This document shows, piece after piece, positions 6,245 to 14,848 of a stretch of DNA of 64,000 nucleotides (position 1 is its first letter; every line of letters begins with the position of its first letter). The stretch spans positions 2,666,001 through 2,730,000 of the forward strand of contig NZ_JACCBI010000001.1 of the NCBI RefSeq assembly GCF_013407835.1, written 5' to 3'. Both the position numbers and the translations under genes were made by a program. The stretch is from Agromyces atrinae. GTDB lineage: Bacteria > Actinomycetota > Actinomycetes > Actinomycetales > Microbacteriaceae. The notes beneath the pieces are model-generated. The model worked only from the letters and a program-made list of their open reading frames with translations, was not told the origin of the DNA and searched no databases.

Positions 6245-8994
6245 CGCGCGCTCCTCTCTGTCAGGGCGGGCACGGCGGGCGAGCGACGGTCGACGCCGAG
6301 CAGGTTGAGGGCGGCCAGCACGACGCCGACGACGGTGAGGTAGACGCCGACGTCGAAGACGAGCGCCGTCGTCAGCTTCACGCCGAGGACGTCGACATGC
6401 AGCGGCCGCAGGAAGGATCCGTCGCCGTAGCCCGCCAGCCCGGTCACGGTGGCGATCGCGATACCGAGGCCGATGAGGGCGAGGTACGGCCACCGGATGC
6501 GCGATTCGCGGTCACTCGGTGCCGCGAGGTAGAGCAGCGCGAAACCGGCGGCACCGACGAGGGCGGCGATGAACCCGCCGCCCGGCTCCTGGTGTCCGCG
6601 CAGCAGGAGAGTGAGCGAGAGCACGATGATGACCGGCACGGCCCATCGCGTCAGCGTGCGGGTGAAGACGGCGTTGGCGCGCGCGTCGGCGAGCGGTGAC
6701 GTCGTCCGGTACGGCGAGTCGTCCTCGGCGAGCGACGTCACGCGTCGCGCCGAGAGGAGCACGGCCATCGCCACCCCGGCGATGCCGAGCACCGTGAGTT
6801 CCCCGAGGGTGTCGAGGGCACGGAAGTCGACGAGGATCGTGTTCACGATGTTCGCGCCGCCGGTTTCCTCCTCGGCGTTCCCGAGGAAGTAGCCCGCCGC
6901 CGACGAGAGCTCGCGCCGCCCGGTGAGGGCGAGCACAGCGGCGGTGGTCGCCACGCCCGCCGCGACCGCGACCGTCGCCGACAGTACCCGTCGCGACATC
7001 CGGTCGCGGTGGAACCGTCGAGGCAGGTGGCGCAGCACGAGGACCAGCACGCACACGGTGAGGATCTCGACGAGAAGCTGCGTCAGTGCGACATCCGCCG
7101 CGCCGAGCCAGAAGAACCACAGTGTCATCGCGAAGCCGATCATCCCCATGACGACGATCGCGGCGACGCGCGTGTGCGCCAGCACGGCCGCGATGGTTCC
7201 CGCCAGGATCAACGCGACAAGCACCCCATCGAGCGGTCGCGTCGGATCACCCACGATGGGCGGAAGATTGGTGAGGTGCGGCGCGCTCACCGCGGCGAGC
7301 ACGAGGAGGCAGAGGATCGGAACGAGGAGGTGCCGACGAGGTGCATCGGTTGCCGTCATCCTGCCGGTCAGTGCGCCGAGACGGACGACGCCGAGCCGGA
7401 TCGCATCGACGAGTGCGAGCGCGGAGAACGGGAAGCGCATGCGAGCGACCAGTGAGTCGGTGCGGCGGCGCAGCGCGACGAGTGCTGTACCGAGTGAGAG
7501 CACGATGACCGACACGATCAGTGCGGGGGTGACGCCGTGCCACAGCTCGAGGTGGGCGTCGACCGTCGCGCCGACGGCGCTCGTGCTCGCCGCGCCCACC
7601 AGTCCGTCGAGGAGGAACGGGAGTGCGCCGAGCATGAGGCCGCCGAGGGCGAGGGCTGCCGGCACCACCCAGAACGGGGCACTTCCCTCCGTGACGCTCG
7701 GGCCTGCACGGCCCCCGAATGCTCCGATCAGGAAGCGTCCCGAGTAGGCGAAGGTCAGTACCGTCGTCAGCGCGACGGCAGTCGCCACGAGAACCGTGAG
7801 TCCGACCGGGCCCGGTGCCTCGATGAGTGAGGCGAACATCCCCTCCTTGCTGACGAAGCCGAGCAGAGGGGGCACGCCGGCCATCGATAGGGCGCCGAGT
7901 ACGGCAGCGGTCAGGGTGACGGGCAGGCGCACGCGACGGCCGGCGAGTTCGCGTATGTCGCGCGTGCCGGCCCGGATGTCGATGATGCCGACCACCATGA
8001 AGAGTGTCGCCTTGAAGAGTGCGTGCGCGATCGTGTGCACCACCGCAGCGGTGAGCGCTTCGGGCGTGCCGACACCGATGAGTACGGTGATGAGTCCGAG
8101 TTGACTGATCGTCGAGTAGGCGAGCAGTTCCTTGAGGTCGGTACGGCGGATCGCGGCTGCGGCCCCGAGTAGTGCTGTCGTCGCACCCGCCGCGATGAGC
8201 AGCGTCGACCACACCGCGTGATCGTGCAGTACGGGGGAGAACCGCAGCATCAGGTAGATACCGGCCTTCACCATCGCCGCAGCGTGCAGGTAGGCGCTCA
8301 CCGGCGTGATCGCTGCCATCGAGTCGGGCAGCCATGCGTGGAAGGGGAACTGCGCCGACTTCGTGAACGCTGCGACCGCGAGCAGCACGGCGATCCCCGT
8401 CGTCGCCGCGGCGTCCGTCGTCCAGAACGGGGCGTCGAGGATGACGCTCAATCGCGTCGTTCCTGCGGCGACCGACATCGCGACGACCGCGGCGAGGAGG
8501 GCCAGCCCGCCGAGGGCGGTGACGAGGAGTGTGCGAATGGCCGGCTCTCGCGCAGCCGGGCCCGAGCGGGCGATGAGGAAGAACGAGCAGAGCGTCGTGA
8601 GTTCCCACGCGACGAAGAGCAGGATCACGTCGTCGGCGAGGACGAGAGTGAGCATCGCGAGGGCGAAGAGCGTCATCAGGACGTAGAACGACGTTTGCCG
8701 AGCCCGTGCGAGGTAGCGGGTCGAATAGAGGAGCACGCCCGCACCGATCACGGTGACGAGAAGCCCGAACACGAGCCCCAGGCCGTCGAGGCGGAGGGCG
8801 AGGTTCACTCCGAGCGACGGGATCCACGCCCACGACTCCTCGGTGGCGCTCGTCGAGGAGGCGACGACGAGCATCGCGGCGGCCGCGAGAAGCGGCGCGG
8901 CGAGCAGGAAACCGAGATCACGGCCGAGATATCGGCCAAGCGCAATGGCCGCGAGGCAGGCGCCCGCGACGAGTGCGATGCAGAGAAGCAGCAT
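6241..8994 (-). CDS. mrpA: Mrp Na+/H+ antiporter subunit A fused to subunit B
   Basis: A 917-aa fused protein. Residues 1 to about 500 form a NuoL-like antiporter module with FVAWELTTLCSF (key Glu near 131), TKSAQFPFHAWLPDSM (key Lys near 212), DLKELLAYSTISQLGLI and HALFKATLFM. A middle part carries the MrpA C-terminal domain. The last ~140 residues are an MnhB domain, recognised by LLLRGHQEPGGGFIAALVG and the following helices. Fusion of A and B accounts for the lack of a separate mrpB. The ATG at 8994 has only a weak ribosome site. It is the first gene of a seven-gene coupled operon that likely exports Na+ and supports pH homeostasis. Confidence 0.93.
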   Translation of the reverse strand: MLLLCIALVAGACLAAIALGRYLGRDLGFLLAAPLLAAAAMLVVASSTSATEESWAWIPSLGVNLALRLDGLGLVFGLLVTVIGAGVLLYSTRYLARARQTSFYVLMTLFALAMLTLVLADDVILLFVAWELTTLCSFFLIARSGPAAREPAIRTLLVTALGGLALLAAVVAMSVAAGTTRLSVILDAPFWTTDAAATTGIAVLLAVAAFTKSAQFPFHAWLPDSMAAITPVSAYLHAAAMVKAGIYLMLRFSPVLHDHAVWSTLLIAAGATTALLGAAAAIRRTDLKELLAYSTISQLGLITVLIGVGTPEALTAAVVHTIAHALFKATLFMVVGIIDIRAGTRDIRELAGRRVRLPVTLTAAVLGALSMAGVPPLLGFVSKEGMFASLIEAPGPVGLTVLVATAVALTTVLTFAYSGRFLIGAFGGRAGPSVTEGSAPFWVVPAALALGGLMLGALPFLLDGLVGAASTSAVGATVDAHLELWHGVTPALIVSVIVLSLGTALVALRRRTDSLVARMRFPFSALALVDAIRLGVVRLGALTGRMTATDAPRRHLLVPILCLLVLAAVSAPHLTNLPPIVGDPTRPLDGVLVALILAGTIAAVLAHTRVAAIVVMGMIGFAMTLWFFWLGAADVALTQLLVEILTVCVLVLVLRHLPRRFHRDRMSRRVLSATVAVAAGVATTAAVLALTGRRELSSAAGYFLGNAEEETGGANIVNTILVDFRALDTLGELTVLGIAGVAMAVLLSARRVTSLAEDDSPYRTTSPLADARANAVFTRTLTRWAVPVIIVLSLTLLLRGHQEPGGGFIAALVGAAGFALLYLAAPSDRESRIRWPYLALIGLGIAIATVTGLAGYGDGSFLRPLHVDVLGVKLTTALVFDVGVYLTVVGVVLAALNLLGVDRRSPAVPALTERSAR

Positions 8995-9264
8995 CAGTCC
9001 ACTTTCGGATCGAATCGACGAGTGAGGGCGTCGAACCGATCGCGAGAACGCTCAGCTGCGCTACGCGCGAGAAGAGCTCGGACCGACGCCTATGCGTCGA
9101 TCGTGCAGGGCGATGAGCCTGCCAGAATGGCGCCCCACGTCGAGACGTAGCCATTCGTGCCCGGGTGCGACGGAAGCCACCGAGTGGGCGTGAAGCCCTC
9201 AGCAGTCGTCGAGCATCCGAAAGTCATCCGCTCATTTTAGCCGATGAGCCTGAGTGGAGCCCGG
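8995..9264. other. Intergenic region between mrpA and acr3
   Basis: These 270 bases hold no convincing gene. They should contain the mrp operon promoter and the 3' end of the arsenic operon. A 10-bp inverted repeat (actttcggat at 9001-9010, atccgaaagt at 9215-9224) and a weak 6-bp hairpin near 9230-9249 are visible, but neither is strong enough to name. Confidence 0.4.
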
Positions 9265-10347
9265 TCACGGGCGTCGCTGGGCGTCGAGGGGGTCGCGTTC
9301 GGAAGGGAAGAGCCGCGGCCGCAGCCAGAGCGCCACGTAGACCAGGGCAACCAGCACGGGCACCTCGATGAGAGGCCCGACGATGCCAGCGAGGGCCTGG
9401 CCGGATGTCGCTCCGAACGTTCCGATGGCGACGGCGATCGCGAGCTCGAAGTTGTTGCCTGCCGCTGTGAACGCCAGTGTCGCCGTCCGTTCGTAGCCGA
9501 GCGAGATGGCTCTTCCCAGTCCGAATCCGAGCAGGAACGTGACCACGAAGTAGATCAGGAGCGGCAATGCGATGCGAGCGACGTCGAGTGGTCGATCGAT
9601 GACCTGCTGGCCTTGCAGGGCGAAGAGCATGACGATCGTGAAGAGCAGGCCATACAGGGCGAACGGTCCGACTCTCGGCAGGAAGCGCTCCTCGTACCAG
9701 GTGCGCCCCTGGGTCGCTTCGCCGATCCGTCGCGAGAGGTACCCGGCGAGCAGGGGGATGCCGAGGAAGACCAGCACGGAGACGGTGATCGCCCAGAAGG
9801 AGAAGTCGGCGCTCGTCGTGGGGAGTCCGAGCCATCCGGGGAGGATCTGCAGGTAGAACCAGCCGAGCGCACCGAATGCGATGACCTGGAAGACCGAGTT
9901 CACGGCGACGAGGAACGCGGCCGCCTCGCGGTCACCGCACGCGAGGTCGTTCCAGATGAGCACCATGGCGATGCAGCGGGCGAGTCCGACGATGATCAGT
10001 CCGGTGCGGTACTCGGGCAGATCGGGAAGCAGCAGCCAGGCGAGCGCGAACATGAGTGCCGGGCCGACGAGCCAGTTCATGACGAGCGATGAGACGAGGA
10101 GTCTTCGATCGCCGGCGACCGCACGGGCGTCGGAGTACCGCACCTTCGCCAGCACCGGGTACATCATGACGAGGAGGCCGATCGCCACGGGCACGCTGAC
10201 GGAGCCGATCTGGAACGCGTGCAGCGCTTCACCGACCGCGGGGACGAAGGCGGCAAGGAGCAGCCCGGCACCCATGGCGATCACGATCCAGACGGGAAGG
10301 AACCGGTCGGTGGTGCTGAGCCGTGCGGCCGTCATCCTGTCGGTCAT
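9265..10347 (-). CDS. acr3: Arsenite efflux permease Acr3
   Basis: A 360-aa, ten-helix membrane protein of the BASS superfamily that exports arsenite, As(III), using the membrane potential. The Acr3 signature GLARCIAMVLIWNDLACGD carries the conserved Cys of transmembrane segment 4 that is required in characterised Acr3 proteins. Also visible are FLVAVNSVFQV and the AFTAAGNNFELAIAVAIG block. Its ATG overlaps the stop of the flavoprotein gene as ATGA (10344-10347), so the two are co-translated. The ArsR fusion gene is divergent upstream, giving an inducible arsenic locus. Confidence 0.93.
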   Translation of the reverse strand: MTDRMTAARLSTTDRFLPVWIVIAMGAGLLLAAFVPAVGEALHAFQIGSVSVPVAIGLLVMMYPVLAKVRYSDARAVAGDRRLLVSSLVMNWLVGPALMFALAWLLLPDLPEYRTGLIIVGLARCIAMVLIWNDLACGDREAAAFLVAVNSVFQVIAFGALGWFYLQILPGWLGLPTTSADFSFWAITVSVLVFLGIPLLAGYLSRRIGEATQGRTWYEERFLPRVGPFALYGLLFTIVMLFALQGQQVIDRPLDVARIALPLLIYFVVTFLLGFGLGRAISLGYERTATLAFTAAGNNFELAIAVAIGTFGATSGQALAGIVGPLIEVPVLVALVYVALWLRPRLFPSERDPLDAQRRP

Positions 10348-11711
10348 GCCGTGCTCCGCACCCAGGACTGCGCGGCGACCTGCACGGCGTCCCAGGGCGA
10401 GCCGAGCGGCGGGGTGTACGAGAGGTCGAGATCGCTCATCGCGTCGACGGTCATGCCGTGGTGCAGGGCGGTGGCGTAGGTGTCGACACGCTTCGCGACC
10501 TCGGCCCCGCGAGAGCCCACGAGTTGTGCGCCGAGCAGCACGCCGTTGTCGGTATTGCCCGTGATGCGGATGCTGATGGGCGTCGCCCCCGGGTAGTACG
10601 CCTTGTGGTCATCGGCGACGGCCGTATTGCTGCGCGGCGCGTACCCCGCGGCACGCGCTTCGCTGTCGCGCAGACCGGTACGCGCGGCGACGAGATCGAA
10701 GACCTTCACGACCTGGGTGCCGAGGCTCCCGGTGAATCGGGCATCTCCGCCGATGGCGTTCTCGCCGGCGACGCGGCCCTGCTTGTGCGAGGTCGTGCCG
10801 AGCGGAAGGTAGGTCACGCCGAGTAACCGGTGGTGGGTGACGATTCCGTCGCCGGCCGCCCAGATATGGGGCAGTCCGGTGCGCATCTGCTCGTCGACGA
10901 CGGCGGCTCCGCCGGCTCCGGTCCGAGCGCCCGCGTCGGTCAGGAGGCTCGTATTGGGTCGGACGCCGACGACGACGAGCACCAGGTCTGCGGTGCGCTC
11001 GAAAGTGGCCCCGTCGCGCAGTCCCAAGACGGTGAGAGTCCCGCCTGTCTTCGACACGCGTTCTACGCGGGTGCCGGTCACGACGTCGACCCCATGCCGG
11101 GTGAGTTCGTCGTGCACGAGGCTGCCGAGCTCCGGGTCGAGAGTGGAGAGCACCTCGGGGCCGCGTTGCACCTGCGTGACCCGAATGCCTCGGGTGGTCA
11201 GTGCCTCGGCCATCTCGAGCCCGACGTAGCCGGCGCCGACGATGACCGCGGTGTCGGGCTGTCGCGCATCGAGGTACTCCTCGAGAGCGAAGGTGTCACC
11301 CATCGAGTGCAGCAGGTGTACTCCGTCGGCGGCGCCGAGTGCGTCGAGACCTGCGATGCCGGCGGTCGATGGCGAGGCTCCGGTGCCGACCATGAGTTCG
11401 TCGTAGGCGATCGTCGACTCGGTGCCTCGCTCGTCGACGACGGTGAGCTTCCGCCCGGCGACATCGATGCCGGTGGCGAGAGTGTCGAGGCGCAGACGCA
11501 TACCTGTCGCCTCGAGGTCGGCGTGGGTGCGGTGAGCGAGCGATTGCCAGGGGTGGACGTCGCGCGAGAAGTAGTAGGGGATTCCGCAGATCGAGAAGTT
11601 CGGGTAGGCGTCGGCGACGACGACCGTCACGTCGACCGACGGGTCGAGTTCACGGGCTCGGAGAGCTGCGGAGATGCCGGCGTCGCTTCCGCCGATGACT
11701 GCGAGGTGCAT
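10344..11711 (-). CDS. CoA-disulfide reductase-like FAD/NAD(P)-dependent oxidoreductase of the arsenic operon
   Basis: The product is 455 aa. The start at 11711 gives MHLAVIGGSDAG, the FAD-binding Rossmann motif, and has an AAAGG ribosome site; an upstream in-frame start adds only 15 unlikely residues. The active-site Cys lies in SICGIPYY (Cys42), as in the CoA-disulfide reductase/NADH oxidase group. A second dinucleotide fold starts at VIVGAGYVGLEMA, and IWAAGDG closes the FAD domain. It probably keeps thiols reduced or supports arsenate/arsenite redox chemistry in the operon, but the substrate cannot be read from sequence. It starts the operon with acr3 and faces the operator at 11738-11769. 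Confidence 0.82.
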   Translation of the reverse strand: MHLAVIGGSDAGISAALRARELDPSVDVTVVVADAYPNFSICGIPYYFSRDVHPWQSLAHRTHADLEATGMRLRLDTLATGIDVAGRKLTVVDERGTESTIAYDELMVGTGASPSTAGIAGLDALGAADGVHLLHSMGDTFALEEYLDARQPDTAVIVGAGYVGLEMAEALTTRGIRVTQVQRGPEVLSTLDPELGSLVHDELTRHGVDVVTGTRVERVSKTGGTLTVLGLRDGATFERTADLVLVVVGVRPNTSLLTDAGARTGAGGAAVVDEQMRTGLPHIWAAGDGIVTHHRLLGVTYLPLGTTSHKQGRVAGENAIGGDARFTGSLGTQVVKVFDLVAARTGLRDSEARAAGYAPRSNTAVADDHKAYYPGATPISIRITGNTDNGVLLGAQLVGSRGAEVAKRVDTYATALHHGMTVDAMSDLDLSYTPPLGSPWDAVQVAAQSWVRSTA

Positions 11712-11737
11712 GGTGCCCTTTCGAAGAGTTCGGGGCC

Positions 11738-11769
11738 ATCTTGACTCACGAAACAAGTTCAGTCAAGAT
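11738..11769. promoter_or_regulatory. Symmetrical ars operator overlapping divergent promoters
   Basis: A perfect 9-bp inverted repeat, atcttgact (11738-11746) and agtcaagat (11761-11769), separated by 14 bases, fills the 65-bp gap between the two divergent starts. Each arm supplies a TTGACT that could be a -35 element for the gene on the opposite side, with CAAGAT 17 bases away. If so, the arsR transcript would begin close to its ATG, and no ribosome site is visible before that ATG. The position fits binding by the adjacent ArsR. Confidence 0.65.
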
Positions 11770-11776
11770 TGAACCA

Positions 11777-12451
11777 ATGAACACTGAACATCATGAGGGT
11801 GTCGTAGCGCGGGCCGCGAGACACGCGGCGCTCGGCGAGCCCGCACGCCTGCACATCATCGACCTGCTCACGCTCGGCGACCTCTCGCCCACCGAGATCC
11901 GTGTATCCCTCGGGGCCCCGGCGAACCTCGTCACCCACCACCTCAACGTGCTGGAATCCGTCGGTCTGGTGACCCGTTCCGCATCGGAAGGCGACAAGCG
12001 TCGCAGCTACGTGCACCTCGCGCCGGGTGCCTTCACCGATCTGGTGCCGGGCGCCGTGCGCACCGCGAGCCGTGTCGTGTTCGCGTGCTCGGCGAACTCC
12101 GCGCGATCGCAGCTCGCGGTGGCGCTGTGGCAGCGGCAGAGCACCATTCCCGCGGCATCGGGTGGCACGCGCCCGGCGGCGCAGGTCGCACCCGGCATGA
12201 TCGCCGCCGCCGCCCGACATGAGATCACCCTGCCCGGATCAGTCCCGACCGCGCTCGCCGATGTCCTGAACGACGATGACTTCGTGATCACGGTGTGCGA
12301 CAACGCCCATGAAGAGCTGGGCGTGCGAGGCGATCTGCACTGGTCGATCCCCGATCCGGTGCGTATCGGCACGGATGACGCCTTCGACGCCGCATTCACC
12401 GACCTGGAGCGCCGCATCGCCGGTCTCGCTCCGCGACTCCTCGCCTCCTGA
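11777..12451 (+). CDS. ArsR-type repressor fused to a low-molecular-weight phosphatase/arsenate reductase domain
   Basis: The product is 224 aa. Residues 1-95 form an ArsR/SmtB winged helix (EPARLHIIDLLTLGDLSPTEI, then NLVTHHLNVLESVGLVTRS). Residues 99-224 form an LMW-phosphatase/ArsC fold with the loop CSANSAR (CX5R, Cys104-Arg110) and HWSIPDP, which keeps the catalytic Asp-Pro. A further Cys lies in VITVCDNAHEEL. The protein probably senses As(III) and represses both operons while the C-terminal half may reduce arsenate. The ATG at 11777 is preferred over the TTG at 11741, which lies inside the operator. No Shine-Dalgarno is seen, suggesting leaderless translation. Confidence 0.85.
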   Translation: MNTEHHEGVVARAARHAALGEPARLHIIDLLTLGDLSPTEIRVSLGAPANLVTHHLNVLESVGLVTRSASEGDKRRSYVHLAPGAFTDLVPGAVRTASRVVFACSANSARSQLAVALWQRQSTIPAASGGTRPAAQVAPGMIAAAARHEITLPGSVPTALADVLNDDDFVITVCDNAHEELGVRGDLHWSIPDPVRIGTDDAFDAAFTDLERRIAGLAPRLLAS

Positions 12452-12470
12452 CCAGAAAGCCGAACACGCC

Positions 12471-12869
12471 ATGATCGAGACGAAGCCCGTCGTCCTGTTC
12501 CTCTGTCAGCACAATGCCGGGCGCTCCCAGCTCGGCGCAGCGCTGCTCGAACACCTCGCCGCCGATCGGTTCTCCGTCACCTCGGCCGGATTCGACCCCG
12601 CCGAGGTCGTCAACCCGGCCGTCGCCGCCACGGTCGCCGAGCTCGGCGTCGACATCTCCGGCCGCGTCCCGCGATCCGTGACCACTGCAGACCTCGAAGG
12701 AGCCGACATCGTCGTGCTCATGAAGCCCGGTCTGCCGTTGCCGGCCGTCCCGCGCGGAGAAGTGCTCCACTGGTCGTTCCCGAACCCGGAGGCCTGGGAT
12801 GTGGACTCCGTCCGGCCCCTCCGCGAAGCCGTCGCCGAGAAGATCCGCGTCGGCCTCCTCGAGCGCTGA
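12471..12869 (+). CDS. arsC: Low-molecular-weight phosphatase-family arsenate reductase, single-Cys type
   Basis: A 132-aa LMW-phosphatase fold. The nucleophile loop CQHNAGR (Cys12-Arg18) fits ArsC proteins. It is the only Cys in the protein, so the thioredoxin-coupled Cys triad is absent; a mycothiol/mycoredoxin-dependent mechanism, known in other actinobacteria, is the likely alternative. The usual general-acid Asp-Pro loop reads HWSFPNP, with Asn in place of Asp. It follows the ArsR fusion gene by 19 bases on the same strand. The role is arsenate reduction ahead of Acr3 export, with activity uncertain because of the Asn. Confidence 0.8.
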   Translation: MIETKPVVLFLCQHNAGRSQLGAALLEHLAADRFSVTSAGFDPAEVVNPAVAATVAELGVDISGRVPRSVTTADLEGADIVVLMKPGLPLPAVPRGEVLHWSFPNPEAWDVDSVRPLREAVAEKIRVGLLER

Positions 12870-12907
12870 CGCGGGCTCGAGGCGTCCGCTCCTCGTCGAC
12901 ATTCCAG

Positions 12908-12978
12908 AGCGGATGACGGGAATCGAACCCGCGCTATCAGCTTGGGAAGCTGAAGTTCTACCATTGAACTACATCCGC
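12908..12978 (-). tRNA. tRNA-Gly, anticodon CCC
   Basis: A 71-base cloverleaf on the minus strand. The acceptor stem is GCGGATG with CATCCGC and a discriminator U. The D-arm contains AGTTCAATGGTAGAACT, the anticodon stem is TCAGC/GCTGA with loop TTCCCAA, and the T-loop has GGGTTCGATTCCC. Bases 34-36 read CCC, giving tRNA-Gly for GGG codons. CCA is not encoded. Confidence 0.97.
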
Positions 12979-13051
12979 ATGCGGCATCCCGGGGCGTAAC
13001 CGGCGCCGATTCGGCCAGCTTAGCAAGGCCCCTCCGCACTACGATGACAGC

Positions 13052-13657
13052 GTGCTTCTCTCCGACCGCGACATCAGTGCCGAACTCGATCAGCAGCGCA
13101 TCCAGCTGGAGCCGTATGACCCGGCGATGATCCAGCCGTCGTCGATCGACGTGCGCCTCGACCGGTACTTCCGGCTGTTCGACAACCACAAGTACCCCTT
13201 CATCGACCCGGCGGAGGACCAGCCCGACCTCACGCACCTCATCGAGGTCAAGCCTGACGAGCCGTTCATCCTGCACCCGGGGGAGTTCGTGCTCGGCTCG
13301 ACGTTCGAAGCGGTCAGCCTGCCCGACGACGTCGCCGCGCGCCTCGAGGGCAAGTCGTCGCTCGGCCGGCTCGGGCTGCTGACGCACTCGACCGCGGGCT
13401 TCATCGATCCCGGCTTCACGGGGCACGTCACGCTCGAGCTCTCGAACGTCGCGACCCTCCCGATCAAGCTGTGGCCGGGCATGAAGATCGGTCAGCTGTG
13501 CTTCTTCCGCCTCACGTCGCCGAGCGAGAACCCGTACGGCTCGGCCGCGTACGGCTCGCGCTACCAGGCGCAGCGCGGGCCGACGGCATCGCGTTCGTTC
13601 CAGAACTTCCACCGCACGGATGTCTCGACGACCGAAGCGGGATCGCCCGGCCGCTAG
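13052..13657 (+). CDS. dcd: dCTP deaminase
   Basis: A 201-aa dUTPase-fold enzyme that deaminates dCTP to dUTP; the actinobacterial enzyme is often bifunctional and continues to dUMP. Conserved blocks: [17 protein letters not shown], the [11 protein letters not shown] substrate loop, and [17 protein letters not shown] with the catalytic Glu. The GTG at 13052 is followed directly by the conserved MLLSDRDI start. The tRNA-Gly gene lies just upstream on the other strand. The length is slightly above the ~190 residues of the mycobacterial enzyme, with a Thr/Ser-rich tail. Confidence 0.95.
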   Translation: MLLSDRDISAELDQQRIQLEPYDPAMIQPSSIDVRLDRYFRLFDNHKYPFIDPAEDQPDLTHLIEVKPDEPFILHPGEFVLGSTFEAVSLPDDVAARLEGKSSLGRLGLLTHSTAGFIDPGFTGHVTLELSNVATLPIKLWPGMKIGQLCFFRLTSPSENPYGSAAYGSRYQAQRGPTASRSFQNFHRTDVSTTEAGSPGR

Positions 13658-13685
13658 TGTCGGCTGTCGTCGTTACGCTCCCGGC

Positions 13686-14807
13686 ATGGAGCAGTTTCGA
13701 TGGGAGGTCGGCGAGGCCGACCTCGACGAGCTGAGGCGACGCGCCCGCGAGGCTCGGTTCCCTCGGCCGATCGGTGATGCGGCGGCCGAGAGCGGGCTTA
13801 CGCTCGATCGGCTCGAAGCGCTCGTCGCGCGCTGGGGCGGCGACTTCGACTGGAGAGCGGTCGAGGGGCGCCTGAACGAGGTGCCTCAGTTCACCACGGT
13901 GATCGACGGGCAGCTCATTCACTTCGCTCGCATCGAGGGTGTCGGTACCCCTCGTGCCCGGCGCGTTCCGATCATCGTGTTCCACGGCTGGCCGTACTCG
14001 TTCATCGAGATGCTGCCGCTGGCCATCGAGCTCGCCGGCACTGAGGTCGATGGCGTCGTCTTCGACGTCGTCGTGCCTTCGCTCCCCGGCTACGGGCCCT
14101 CCGCAGCGCTCGACGGGGCGCCGTTCACCGGGCCCGTCGTCGCCGAGCTTATGCACTCGCTCATGACCGATGTACTCGGCTACTCGCGGTACCTCTCCTA
14201 CGGCGAAGACGTGGGCTCGACGACGAGCGACTTCCTCGCTGCGCTCCACCCCGAATCCGTGGCCGGGCTCATCGCGACCCACGCGGCGTTCCCTCCGCCG
14301 TCGCGCGCAAACGACCTCACGCCCGTCGAGCAACGGTGGGTCGACTGGCACGACGGTGAATGGAAGCGCGCATCGGCGTATGCGGCGCTCCAATCGACAC
14401 GGCCCGAGACGCTCGCCGTCGCACTCTCGGATTCACCGGCGGGCCTCGCCGCGTGGATCATCGAGAAACTCCTCGCGTGGTCGGGCCCGGGCGACTGGTG
14501 GTCCGATGACGAGCTTCTGACCACGGCATCCCTCTACTGGTTCACGGGCAGTATCGGCTCGTCGTTCGCGGCGTACCGCGATTATCGACTGCAGCCCGAG
14601 CTTCCGCTCGTCTCAGTGCCGGTCGCCGTCGCGGTGCAGCACGGCGAACGCGGGTTCCCCCGCAGCTACGCGGAACGCACGTACACCGACATCCGTCAGT
14701 GGGCCGATCTTCCCACAGGCGGCCACTTCTCGGCCTGGCAGACTCCGCAACTCGTCGCCGCCGAGATCCGTTCGTTCGCGGTCGGGCATTTCGACCCGGT
14801 CGGCTGA
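13686..14807 (+). CDS. Epoxide hydrolase family alpha/beta-hydrolase
   Basis: A 373-aa protein with the epoxide-hydrolase N-terminal segment (FRWEVGEADLDELRRRARE, DWRAVEGRLNEVPQF) before an alpha/beta-hydrolase core. The oxyanion motif HGWP is followed by the nucleophile elbow YGEDVGS, and the C-terminal GGHFSAWQTP carries the catalytic His. These enzymes open epoxides with water, often in xenobiotic or juvenile-hormone-like substrates; the substrate here is unknown. The ATG at 13686 matches the family start. It follows dcd by 28 bases and precedes the 14849 gene by 41. Confidence 0.88.
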   Translation: MEQFRWEVGEADLDELRRRAREARFPRPIGDAAAESGLTLDRLEALVARWGGDFDWRAVEGRLNEVPQFTTVIDGQLIHFARIEGVGTPRARRVPIIVFHGWPYSFIEMLPLAIELAGTEVDGVVFDVVVPSLPGYGPSAALDGAPFTGPVVAELMHSLMTDVLGYSRYLSYGEDVGSTTSDFLAALHPESVAGLIATHAAFPPPSRANDLTPVEQRWVDWHDGEWKRASAYAALQSTRPETLAVALSDSPAGLAAWIIEKLLAWSGPGDWWSDDELLTTASLYWFTGSIGSSFAAYRDYRLQPELPLVSVPVAVAVQHGERGFPRSYAERTYTDIRQWADLPTGGHFSAWQTPQLVAAEIRSFAVGHFDPVG

Positions 14808-14848
14808 CAGGACTCACCGCCGAAACCTGCGTCGGCTACCATCCCCGC

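Noticed and set aside
9001..9224. 10-bp inverted repeat, 200 bases apart, in the mrpA-acr3 gap
   Set aside because: Too short and too far apart to claim a mobile element or operator.
9229..9249. Possible terminator for the acr3 operon
   Set aside because: Only a 6-bp stem, in an unclear context.
11741..11776. TTG start for the ArsR fusion
   Set aside because: It lies in the operator arm; the ATG at 11777 gives the conserved domain start.
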